This document shows positions 51,618 to 59,793 of a stretch of 64,000 bases of DNA, one piece after another; the stretch's first letter is position 1; each line of letters begins with the position of its first letter. Under the pieces are notes generated by a model. It did not search any database. It saw nothing but the letters and a program-made list of their open reading frames with translations, and was not told the origin of the DNA. This stretch comes from Flavobacterium sp. 5. GTDB taxonomy: Bacteria; Bacteroidota; Bacteroidia; Flavobacteriales; Flavobacteriaceae. The DNA lies in the NCBI RefSeq assembly GCF_002813295.1, contig NZ_PHUE01000001.1:3596001-3660000 (forward strand). The letters are read 5' to 3'. A program made the position numbers and the translations under genes.

Positions 51618-53210
51618 TTAATGCATAGCATCGGCTGGGTTAATTTTATTTTTTCCTTTTTTGACCAAAAGAATTATGGGAATACAGAATAAAAACATAA
51701 TTCCTAACCACATAAAAATATCCATATAGGCCAAAACGGTACTTTGTTTCATTACAGAATAATCTATTACTTGGTACGCTTTATCTAAGGCTTCATTACT
51801 GGTAAATCCTTTGGACATAAAGCTTTTTTGTAAACCAAGAATACGCTGTTGTACCTGATAATTAGTTGGGTCTAAATGTGAAACTAAATTTACTCTGTGT
51901 TCCTGACTCCAACGGGTGATAAATGTGGTAATGATGGCAATACCAAATGATCCTCCCAATTGACGCATCATTCCGGTAAAAGCAGCTCCTTCTCCAATAT
52001 GTTTTCCTTTTAATGTAGAAAGGGAAAGTGTTGTGATGGGTACAAATAATAATCCCAATCCAATTCCTCTTAAAATTAATGGCCAATATAAATGCTCTAC
52101 TCCAGTATCTGGAGTCATGTTACCGTACATTAAAAAACAAAAGAAGAAAAAGACTAAAAATCCAACTCCTACCATATAGGTTTGCGGTACTCCTTTTTGA
52201 ATTAAATTACCAATTATTGGCATCATAAAGGCTGTAGTTATCGAACCTGGAATTAGTAATAATCCCGCATCTGTTGCTGTCCATCCTAAGATAGATTGCG
52301 TGTAAATTGGTATAATTAATGTTGAACCATACAACCCGAAACCGAGTATAAAACACATAACGGTTCCGATTCTAAGATTTCCATCTTTTAGAACGCTTAA
52401 GTTTACAATTGGATGTTTATAGGTGAGTTCTCTCCAGATAAAAAGTATTAAACCTGCGATGGTTACAACACTCAAACCTGTAATTAAAGGATCATTAAAC
52501 CAATCGTCTTGTTGTCCGTGTTCTAAAACAAATTGCAATGATCCGATGAAAGAAGCTAATAATACAATTCCCCACCAATCGACCTGATTTGCCTTTAGTT
52601 TCTCACCATATTTTGGGCTTCTTACGAAAGAAATGGCCAAAATAGTAGCGATAATTCCCAACGGAATATTGATGTAAAAGATGTAAGGCCAAGAATAATG
52701 ATCGACCAAATAACCTCCCAATGGCGGACCAAGTGTTGGTCCAACAATTACACCCATTCCGTAGATAGCTTGTGCCATTCCACGTTTTGCAATAGGATAA
52801 CTCTCAGTGATGATGGTTTGTGCTGTTACTAATAAGGCTCCACCTCCCATACCTTGTACGAATCGAAAGGCTACTAATTCCCAAATGTTTGTTGCGTTTC
52901 CGCAGAGGAAAGAACACACTGTAAAAAGTATAATCGAGGCTACAAAGTAATTACGTCTTCCAAATTGTTGCGATAACCAACTGGTCATTGGAATTACAAT
53001 AACATTTGCAATAGCATAAGCGGTAATTACCCAAGCTACATCGGTTAAGGTAGCTCCAAGACTCCCTCGCATATCGGTAAGTGCTACGTTTACGATGGTC
53101 GTATCAACGATTTCCAGTAAGGCACAAAGTACCGCTGTAATCGTGATAAGAATTCGTCTATAGCCGTATTCGACTAAATCGTCGTCTGCTGCTTGTACTG
53201 TTTTTGTCAT
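51618..53210 (-). CDS. DHA2-family multidrug MFS permease (EmrB/QacA type)
   Basis: A 530-residue drug:H+ antiporter with about 14 membrane helices. The DHA2 motif D1-like LEIVDTTIVNVALTDMRGSL (residues 37-56), motif A WLSQQFGRR (about 79-87) and motif C GMGVIVGPTLGPPLGG (about 151-166) are seen. With the membrane-fusion protein and TolC-like channel upstream, it forms a tripartite pump across both membranes. It is the last gene of the operon, separated from emrA by 177 nt containing a long hairpin. Confidence 0.93.
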   Translation of the reverse strand: MTKTVQAADDDLVEYGYRRILITITAVLCALLEIVDTTIVNVALTDMRGSLGATLTDVAWVITAYAIANVIVIPMTSWLSQQFGRRNYFVASIILFTVCSFLCGNATNIWELVAFRFVQGMGGGALLVTAQTIITESYPIAKRGMAQAIYGMGVIVGPTLGPPLGGYLVDHYSWPYIFYINIPLGIIATILAISFVRSPKYGEKLKANQVDWWGIVLLASFIGSLQFVLEHGQQDDWFNDPLITGLSVVTIAGLILFIWRELTYKHPIVNLSVLKDGNLRIGTVMCFILGFGLYGSTLIIPIYTQSILGWTATDAGLLLIPGSITTAFMMPIIGNLIQKGVPQTYMVGVGFLVFFFFCFLMYGNMTPDTGVEHLYWPLILRGIGLGLLFVPITTLSLSTLKGKHIGEGAAFTGMMRQLGGSFGIAIITTFITRWSQEHRVNLVSHLDPTNYQVQQRILGLQKSFMSKGFTSNEALDKAYQVIDYSVMKQSTVLAYMDIFMWLGIMFLFCIPIILLVKKGKNKINPADAMH

Positions 53211-53247
53211 TTTTAATAAATTATAAAATGCGTTTTATTTTTCTCAC

Positions 53248-53307
53248 CATATAAGGCATATAAGTTCATTTAAGAGTTAGCTTATGTGAACTTATATGTC
53301 TTATACG
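53248..53307. repeat. long imperfect hairpin between emrA and emrB
   Basis: A 21-bp inverted repeat with two mismatches: CATATAAGGCATATAAGTTCA (53248-53268) faces 53287-53307, with an inner TAAG/CTTA stem. It lies inside the operon, ahead of emrB. Confidence 0.7.
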
Positions 53308-53387
53308 GTTGATTTTTTATTTGTTTTGCAGTACTCCAAAAAAATCTTTCTGATTACTTAGTCAAAACTAATCTAAAGTCTGATGTA

Positions 53388-54467
53388 TTACTTCAAATGC
53401 ACATCAACATCAGCATTCATTCCTGGACGTAATAATTTTATTTTTTCAGGATCATTCGTTGCGTCTAAACTAATTTTTACTGGTAATCTTTGAATTGTTT
53501 TTACAAAGTTTCCTGTAGCATTATCAGGTGGTAATAAAGAGAAACGAGAACCTGTAGCCGGAGAAAATGAAGTTAAAGTAGCTTGAAAATCATAGTCAGG
53601 GTATGCATCTACTTTTATAGTTACTTTTTGTCCGATAACCATTTTGTTTAATTGTGTTTCTTTAAAATTAGCAACAACCCACGCTTCATTATTGTTGATG
53701 ATGTAAAATAAAGATTGTCCAGCTTGTACTAATTGTCCTGGTTGAATATCAATTTTAGAAACTTGTCCATCAATAGCAGCAGTTACAACAGTATATGTCA
53801 AGTTTAACTCAGCAGATTCCAGTAATGCTTTTGCTCTTTTAATGTTTGCTGCAGCTACTAGAGTTTGTTTATCAGAAACTCTTGATTTTGCTTCGATAGC
53901 CGATTTTTGATAAGAGCTTGCGTTTTGTTGTTGTTGCAAAATACGTACTTGACTTTCGGCTTCTTGTTTGGTAGCTAAAGCTTGTTCGTATTGTTGTTTG
54001 GTGATAGAATGTGTTTCGTATAAGTTTTTATAACGTGCATAATCACTGTTTGCTCTTCCTAATCTAATTTTGGCTGTTTCAATATTTCCTCCTGCAGATT
54101 GAATATTAGCATTCGAAACTGCAACATTTGCTAAAGCACTTCCAATTTCTTCTTTTGCAGATTCAAAACTTCCTTGAGCTCCTACAAAAGCAGCATTAGC
54201 TTCTTCTATTTTCAATTGATAATCTCTTTTGTCTATAGTAAATAAAGTATCTCCTTTTTTTACAAATTGATTATCTTTTACATAAACTTTATTGATATAT
54301 CCCGAAACTCTTGGGATAATTGGGTTCATGTTTTTCTCTATTTGAGCATCATCCGTTTCTTCATGTTTTTGAGAATGGAGGTATTTTGAAATTCCATATG
54401 TTCCACCTGCAAGGATTAAAACAGTTAGGATTATAATGAATTTGGTGTTTGTTTTTTTCTTTTCCAT
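53388..54467 (-). CDS. HlyD-family membrane fusion protein (EmrA type)
   Basis: A 359-residue periplasmic adaptor. One N-terminal membrane helix (about residues 9-26) is followed by a lipoyl half-motif (IIPRVSGYINKVYVKDNQFV, about 49-68), a long coiled-coil hairpin (about 85-215), the second lipoyl half (TVVTAAIDGQVSKIDIQPGQ) and a beta-barrel domain. It joins the EmrB-type permease to the TolC-type channel. It begins 8 nt after the tolC gene stop. Confidence 0.93.
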   Translation of the reverse strand: MEKKKTNTKFIIILTVLILAGGTYGISKYLHSQKHEETDDAQIEKNMNPIIPRVSGYINKVYVKDNQFVKKGDTLFTIDKRDYQLKIEEANAAFVGAQGSFESAKEEIGSALANVAVSNANIQSAGGNIETAKIRLGRANSDYARYKNLYETHSITKQQYEQALATKQEAESQVRILQQQQNASSYQKSAIEAKSRVSDKQTLVAAANIKRAKALLESAELNLTYTVVTAAIDGQVSKIDIQPGQLVQAGQSLFYIINNNEAWVVANFKETQLNKMVIGQKVTIKVDAYPDYDFQATLTSFSPATGSRFSLLPPDNATGNFVKTIQRLPVKISLDATNDPEKIKLLRPGMNADVDVHLK

Positions 54468-54475
54468 GGTGATGG

Positions 54476-55801
54476 TTATATTTTAGAAAGGTTGAAGGTT
54501 TGAGATAGTTGGCCAGTAGTTGAAAGTAATTCGTAATATCTTTGAATAACATCTACTTTTGAAATAGTTTCGCTAATTTTTGATCTAAGTTGCTCTACAT
54601 CGGCATCTAGTAAATCATTAGTATCTGCAAGTCCATTTTCGTTTTTGTCTTTTACGATACGATAATTTTCGGTAGATTGTTCGACAGCCTGAGTTAAAAC
54701 AACACTTTGCTTTAAAGCCAAATCATAATTAGTAATCGCTTGTTGTACTTGAACTCGAATATTATCCTTTAATAATTCTTCGGAAGTTTGAACCTCAAGA
54801 GATTTACTTTTTGCAACTTTTACCTCAGTACCATTTTTTAGAATACCACTAAGATCGTATGATACACCAACTCCTAAGAACATGGCATTTTGTACAGTCA
54901 AAAGGTGTTGTATGTTCAAAGCCGCATATCCTCCTGTCAAAGCAACGCTTGGATAATAGTTAGATTTGGCCATGTTTAAATTATTTTGAGAAGCCTTTTT
55001 CTGAAACTTTATTGCTTCCAAATCTTTACGATTTTCAAATGCTGGTTTTTCGTCTGTAGGAATTTCATCCTTAGGGAAATTAATCAAATCACTTTCATTA
55101 ACTACTAATTTTGTACCTGTTGGTAATTTCAAAATCGTAACAAGGTAATAATTGAATATTGTCTCATTGTTGATAGCTTCATCAAGTGATAACTGAAGTT
55201 TAGAAACCTGAAGTTGTGCTTTTAATAAATCATTACGAGGAATGATTCCATTTTTTTCTAAAGCAATATAATCAGTTACACGTTGTTGTGCGCTTTTTTG
55301 ATTTTCCTTTATTAATTCAATGGTTCTTTGAGATTTGTACAAATTGGCATAATAGTTTATTACTCGCATTGCCACATCTTCTTTTGTTTTAGAAGCCATT
55401 GCATTTTCTGCCTGAAATAAATTATCTTGAAGCTTGATTTCGTTTTGAATTTTAAATCCAGAAAATATTGGTACTTTCAAGCTAGCTTGACCTATAGATA
55501 TATGACCAGGTACAGGCATTTCACTAGCTGAGTCTCCAGCACTAATGCTTGAACTGATTGTTGGTTCGTTTAAACCAAGAAATTGCCCTGATAGTGTTAA
55601 ATCAGGATACTGATTGTTTTTTGCCGATTGTAATTCGTGTTTCTTTGTGTCTACTTTGGTGTTCGCCAATGTAACTTCATTACTCTTAGTCCAAGCCAAT
55701 TGTATCGCTTCTTCTAGCTTTAAATTGGTTTTTTCTTGGGCAGTTATAGATGAAATTCCAATGAAGAAACCTCCAAAAAGTATTAAATAACTAACTTTCA
55801 T
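54476..55801 (-). CDS. TolC-family outer membrane efflux protein
   Basis: A 441-residue outer-membrane channel with a signal peptide (about residues 1-21). It has two tandem TolC/OEP repeats of long coiled coils, the first opening LKLEEAIQLAWTKSNEVTLA (about 27-46). It is probably a trimeric duct for the EmrAB-type pump encoded downstream. Its start overlaps the end of the tetR gene by 11 nt, and emrA follows after 8 nt. Confidence 0.92.
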   Translation of the reverse strand: MKVSYLILFGGFFIGISSITAQEKTNLKLEEAIQLAWTKSNEVTLANTKVDTKKHELQSAKNNQYPDLTLSGQFLGLNEPTISSSISAGDSASEMPVPGHISIGQASLKVPIFSGFKIQNEIKLQDNLFQAENAMASKTKEDVAMRVINYYANLYKSQRTIELIKENQKSAQQRVTDYIALEKNGIIPRNDLLKAQLQVSKLQLSLDEAINNETIFNYYLVTILKLPTGTKLVVNESDLINFPKDEIPTDEKPAFENRKDLEAIKFQKKASQNNLNMAKSNYYPSVALTGGYAALNIQHLLTVQNAMFLGVGVSYDLSGILKNGTEVKVAKSKSLEVQTSEELLKDNIRVQVQQAITNYDLALKQSVVLTQAVEQSTENYRIVKDKNENGLADTNDLLDADVEQLRSKISETISKVDVIQRYYELLSTTGQLSQTFNLSKI

Positions 55802-56417
55802 ATGTTAAGAGGGCTTTAATGGTTTGTTGAATGTGCATTGTCAAAGTTGTTTTTATATAAGTGTTGTATTCTTCTTCTGTTTTTAGATCTAATAAGTTTT
55901 CAAAAAAAGGTTTGTTCATTTGGAAATGAAAAAAAGTTCCTAAAATTGTTGGAGTTATAAGTTCGATGGTGACATCTTTTCTGAAAACTCCTTTGGCCTG
56001 ACCTTCTTTAATTATAATTTCCAATGATCGTAGGTTCGTCTTTTTTATATCTGAAAAAGATTCTAATTCTAAAACTCTTTTTTTAGAAGCTAATTCAAAA
56101 TGTAAAATTCTATAAATTCCCTGATTGCAATTAAGTCGATTAACATACAGGTCAATTAGTTTGTACATCTTTTCGACAGGTTCTAATTGTTCGTCTATTA
56201 AATCGCTTAAAAGTTCTTTAAGACTGGAGGTTTTATATAAAACCAAAGATTCCAGTAGTTTTTCTTTGCTGCCAAAATAATAAGAAACCATTGCAACATT
56301 AATCTTCGCTTCTTTAGAAATATCCCGAATCGAAGTACCATCAAATCCCTTTTCTGCAAATAACTTTTCCGCTACTTGTAGAATTTGAATTTGTTTCTCG
56401 TTTAAACTGTTTTCCAC
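55791..56417 (-). CDS. TetR/AcrR family repressor of the efflux operon
   Basis: About 208 residues from a GTG at 56417 (VENSLNEKQIQIL). The helix-turn-helix is GTSIRDISKEAKINVAMVSY-YFGSKEKL, and the C-terminal domain should bind an inducer. A longer frame starts at another GTG at 56450 but would lie upstream of a -7 element TACCTTTA (56437-56430), so I prefer the downstream start. It heads tetR-tolC-emrA-emrB, and twin palindromes upstream suggest that it represses its own operon. Confidence 0.9.
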   Translation of the reverse strand: MENSLNEKQIQILQVAEKLFAEKGFDGTSIRDISKEAKINVAMVSYYFGSKEKLLESLVLYKTSSLKELLSDLIDEQLEPVEKMYKLIDLYVNRLNCNQGIYRILHFELASKKRVLELESFSDIKKTNLRSLEIIIKEGQAKGVFRKDVTIELITPTILGTFFHFQMNKPFFENLLDLKTEEEYNTYIKTTLTMHIQQTIKALLTYES

Positions 56418-56444
56418 CGTTTTTATTTTTAAAGGTACAAAATT

Positions 56445-56473
56445 AAACACTTGTTTAATTTAAACACTTGTTT
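56445..56473 (-). promoter_or_regulatory. twin palindromic operators upstream of tetR
   Basis: AAACACTTGTTT occurs twice (56445-56456 and 56462-56473), 17 bp apart. Each is a perfect AAACA-N2-TGTTT inverted repeat. They lie just upstream of the -7-like element at 56430-56437, a good place for repression by the adjacent TetR-type protein. Confidence 0.65.
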
Positions 56474-56647
56474 AGTTTTGTTTTAACTTTTTTTTAACGT
56501 TATTTAGATTGAAGCTTTAATTGTAATTAAAATTACATAAATTAACCTTAAGTCATCTTGTTAGCTGTGTAATTTTCTGATTTTCAATAGATAAATAAAT
56601 TGTGAATATCTATTTCGAGAATTAGATATTATTTTTTCTTTAAAATC

Positions 56648-56655
56648 TATCTTTG
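56648..56655 (+). promoter_or_regulatory. -7 promoter element of the DUF4494 gene
   Basis: TATCTTTG matches TAnnTTTG, 22 nt before the ATG at 56678. Confidence 0.5.
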
Positions 56656-56677
56656 GCATCCTTAAAAAAATACATAT

Positions 56678-57247
56678 ATGAGCACAATTTGGTACGAATG
56701 CAAAATTAAATACAGAAAAACTGATGAAGCAACAGGAACGCAAAAGGTTACAACAGAGCCTTATTTGGTAGATGCGTTGTCTTATACAGAAGCAGAGAGT
56801 AGAATTACCGAAGAGATGTCTGCTTATATTAGTGAAGAATTTAAAATCACCAATATAAAAACGGCAAATTACGCAGAAATTCACCCTTTCGAAAATACAG
56901 ACCGCTGGTTTAAATCAAAAGTTTCTTTGATGGCTTATGATGAAGAAAGTGGAAAAGAAAGAAAATCGAATATGTATTTATTAATTCAAGCCAATGATGT
57001 AAGAGAAGCTTATGATAATACAGTTCACGTAATGAAAACTACCTTGAGTGAATATTCTATTCCAGCTATTTCAGAATCTCCTATTATGGATGTATTTCCA
57101 TATTTTTCTGGAGAAGATGAAGAACTAGAGAGTTTGGAGAAGTTTAATGCGCGTAAAAATTCTAAACCAGCAGTTATAAAAGATGCTGATTTTGAAGATT
57201 CTATGGAATTTGAAACTGCTTTGGAAGAGGAGGAAATAGAGGCTTAA
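56678..57247 (+). CDS. DUF4494 domain-containing protein
   Basis: A 189-residue cytoplasmic protein of the Bacteroidetes-specific DUF4494 family: TIWYECKIKYRKTDEATGTQ at the start, SYTEAESRITEEM (about residues 34-46) and an acidic C-terminus. Its function is unknown. It is a single gene, probably constitutive. It is divergent from the efflux operon, with about 260 nt between the start codons. Confidence 0.88.
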   Translation: MSTIWYECKIKYRKTDEATGTQKVTTEPYLVDALSYTEAESRITEEMSAYISEEFKITNIKTANYAEIHPFENTDRWFKSKVSLMAYDEESGKERKSNMYLLIQANDVREAYDNTVHVMKTTLSEYSIPAISESPIMDVFPYFSGEDEELESLEKFNARKNSKPAVIKDADFEDSMEFETALEEEEIEA

Positions 57248-57312
57248 AATAAATTAAGCAATAAAATAGATGACTTTGTTTGGATAACTAATCTTCTGAT
57301 TGTCAAATAAAG

Positions 57313-57384
57313 CACCAAAATGGATTAGAAATAGTGACTCACCAGTAATAAATTGGAGGGTTTTTTTCTTTTAACATTTTGGTG
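57313..57384 (+). terminator. nested inverted repeat, possible terminator
   Basis: CACCAAAATG (57313-57322) pairs with CATTTTGGTG (57375-57384), followed by a T run. The 52-nt loop contains a smaller CCA/TGG stem and a second T run. It may end the DUF4494 transcript or act in the leader of the kinase gene 79 nt downstream. Confidence 0.4.
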
Positions 57385-57462
57385 TTTTTTTATTTGTCAG
57401 ACTATACTATATTTATAAAAAAAATCGGATACATTGAAGTTATAATTATTTAAGCTTGGTTA

Positions 57463-59478
57463 ATGGAAAAGGCAATAAAAGAATTTAGCTATGAAGAACT
57501 TCTTAAAAAAGTAGAAGAACAAGATATACTTATAAAAGAATTAAATAATGAAAGGCAGGACATAACTAATTTTGAATATTTTGTAAAAGATTCTCCAGAC
57601 TTAGTATGTATTGTGGATTCCGATGCCTATTACAAATTTGTTAATGATTCTTTCAGTAAAGTACTTGGATATTCGAGAGAAGAATTAGTATCCATACCTT
57701 TTTTTAATTTCATTCACCCAGATGATTTAGATATTACTTCATCTACTTTCAAAAATTTAGCAAAAACTTCTCCAGTAATCGATTTTGAAAACAGGTATAT
57801 AAAAAAAAATGGCGAGATTGTTATTTTGCAATGGAAAGCCAATTTAAATAGGTCTAATAATTTAGTTTATGCGATTGCCAGAGATATTACAGATATTAGA
57901 AAAACTCAGGAGAAACTTTTATCCAGTGAAAGATCACTCAACGAAGCGCAAAAAATTGCAAAATTTGGAAGTTGGGATTTTATTTTAATGACTCAAGAAT
58001 TAAACTGGTCCAACGAATTATATGAAATTTTCGAATTTGAAAAAATACCAAATGATCCGGAACTTTATAATAAATTCAAATCTTGTTTTTTTCCAAAAGA
58101 TGCCGAAGAATTAAGTATCAATATTGAAAATACGATTACAAACAGGGTACCTTATGAAATGGAGCATCGTATTCTGTTACCAAATCAAACCATAAAATGG
58201 GTATTTTGCACAGGAGTTTCAATAGTAGATAGTAATAATAATGTAGTGGCGCTAAAAGGAGTTGTCCAGGATATTACTCAAAAAAAACAGATAGATGATG
58301 CTATAAAAGCCAAAGAAAAAGCGGAAGCTTCTAATAAAGCAAAATCGGATTTCTTAGCAAACATGAGTCATGAAATACGTACTCCGCTTAATGGAATTGT
58401 CGGTTTTACGGATTTGTTATTAAAAACAAAATTTGATAAAGATCAATTAGAATATCTATCTACTGTAAATGAATCGGCTAATACGTTAATGGAAATCATT
58501 AATAATATTCTTGATTTTTCAAAGATCGAATCGGGCAAGTTAGAATTGATTTCTGAAGAAATTGATGTTTACGAATTATCAAGTCAGATAATAAATTTAT
58601 TCAAATACGAAGCCAATCATAAAAAAATTGATTTATTACTTCATATTGACGAAAATGTCTCGCAATTTATTGTGGGAGATTCTTTTCGACTGAAGCAAAT
58701 ATTAGTTAATTTATTGAGTAATGCTATGAAGTTTACTTTTTCAGGGCATATCAAATTAAATATAACGCAAGTAGAAAAAGATGAGACAATCTCAAGTATT
58801 AAATTTTCGGTAATTGATACAGGAATTGGTATTAAGGTTCAAAATCAAAAGAAAATTTTTCAATCTTTTATTCAAGCAGATAATACAACTACCAGAAAGT
58901 ACGGAGGAACTGGTTTAGGATTAGCTATTTCAAGTCAATTATTAGCCTTAAAGAACAGTGAACTCAAATTGAGTAGTTCATATGGTATAGGCAGTGAATT
59001 CTTTTTCATTATAGACTTTGAAAAAATCGAGCAAAAACAAAATAATTCAGTTGTTGAAACGAGTATTGAAAGAAACAAATCTTCCAAGCCATCAAACTCA
59101 CTAGATAACTATAAAGTGTTAATTGCCGAAGACAATAAAATAAATATGCTTTTGGCAAAAACATTAGTTCAAAAAATTGTAGCCAATTGTACTATAATTG
59201 AAGCCACCAATGGTTATGATGCTGTTGTTTTGGCTGAAATAGAACTACCAGATCTTATTTTAATGGACATACAGATGCCAATTCAAAATGGCTATGATGC
59301 TACAGCTGCCATTAGAAAATCAAAAACCACTATGAATATTCCTGTAATCGCTTTAACTGCGGGAGTTTTAAATGGTGAAAAAGAGAAATGTATTAGCCAC
59401 GGAATGTCGGATTATATTACAAAACCGATAGTGCATACCGATTTAGAAAAAGTACTACATATGTGGTTGAAAAAGTAA
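57463..59478 (+). CDS. PAS-domain hybrid sensor histidine kinase/response regulator
   Basis: A 671-residue soluble kinase with no membrane helix. In order: short coiled coil (about 8-36), PAS with PAC (about 37-150), second PAS of fold-3 type (about 158-280), HisKA with phospho-acceptor H303 in NMSHEIRTPLNGI, HATPase (about 405-515, with DTGIG and GGTGLGL), and a receiver domain (about 545-668) with phospho-acceptor D602 in LILMDIQMP. It has no DNA-binding output domain, so the signal must pass to another protein. Its paralogue lies directly downstream. Confidence 0.93.
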   Translation: MEKAIKEFSYEELLKKVEEQDILIKELNNERQDITNFEYFVKDSPDLVCIVDSDAYYKFVNDSFSKVLGYSREELVSIPFFNFIHPDDLDITSSTFKNLAKTSPVIDFENRYIKKNGEIVILQWKANLNRSNNLVYAIARDITDIRKTQEKLLSSERSLNEAQKIAKFGSWDFILMTQELNWSNELYEIFEFEKIPNDPELYNKFKSCFFPKDAEELSINIENTITNRVPYEMEHRILLPNQTIKWVFCTGVSIVDSNNNVVALKGVVQDITQKKQIDDAIKAKEKAEASNKAKSDFLANMSHEIRTPLNGIVGFTDLLLKTKFDKDQLEYLSTVNESANTLMEIINNILDFSKIESGKLELISEEIDVYELSSQIINLFKYEANHKKIDLLLHIDENVSQFIVGDSFRLKQILVNLLSNAMKFTFSGHIKLNITQVEKDETISSIKFSVIDTGIGIKVQNQKKIFQSFIQADNTTTRKYGGTGLGLAISSQLLALKNSELKLSSSYGIGSEFFFIIDFEKIEQKQNNSVVETSIERNKSSKPSNSLDNYKVLIAEDNKINMLLAKTLVQKIVANCTIIEATNGYDAVVLAEIELPDLILMDIQMPIQNGYDATAAIRKSKTTMNIPVIALTAGVLNGEKEKCISHGMSDYITKPIVHTDLEKVLHMWLKK

Positions 59479-59793
59479 TCAAAAGGTATTTATCATTTTT
59501 CTTATGTTTTAAATAAAATTTCACATTAATAAATCAATTTTCTTTTGACTTTTATAAAGAAAGATTTTTCTGAAAATACATAATTAGTAATTTATTTGAC
59601 TCTAATTATTTATATGTTAGTATTTTATGTTAATTTTTTTCATATCTTTAATTTTACTTTTTTGTTGCATAGTTTTCTCTATTAATTCAATTTTGCTTTG
59701 AGATATAAAATGAGCATTCCTTAAAATTGTTTTAAAAAGTACAATGAAGGTTGCACATTAGATGTTTCAATGGTAAACAATAAATGTCTTCAT
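59479..59793. other. 315-bp gap between tandem hybrid kinases
   Basis: Very AT-rich. No gene, repeat or convincing hairpin was found. The spacing suggests that the second kinase has its own promoter, but no exact TAnnTTTG was located next to the start. Confidence 0.4.
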
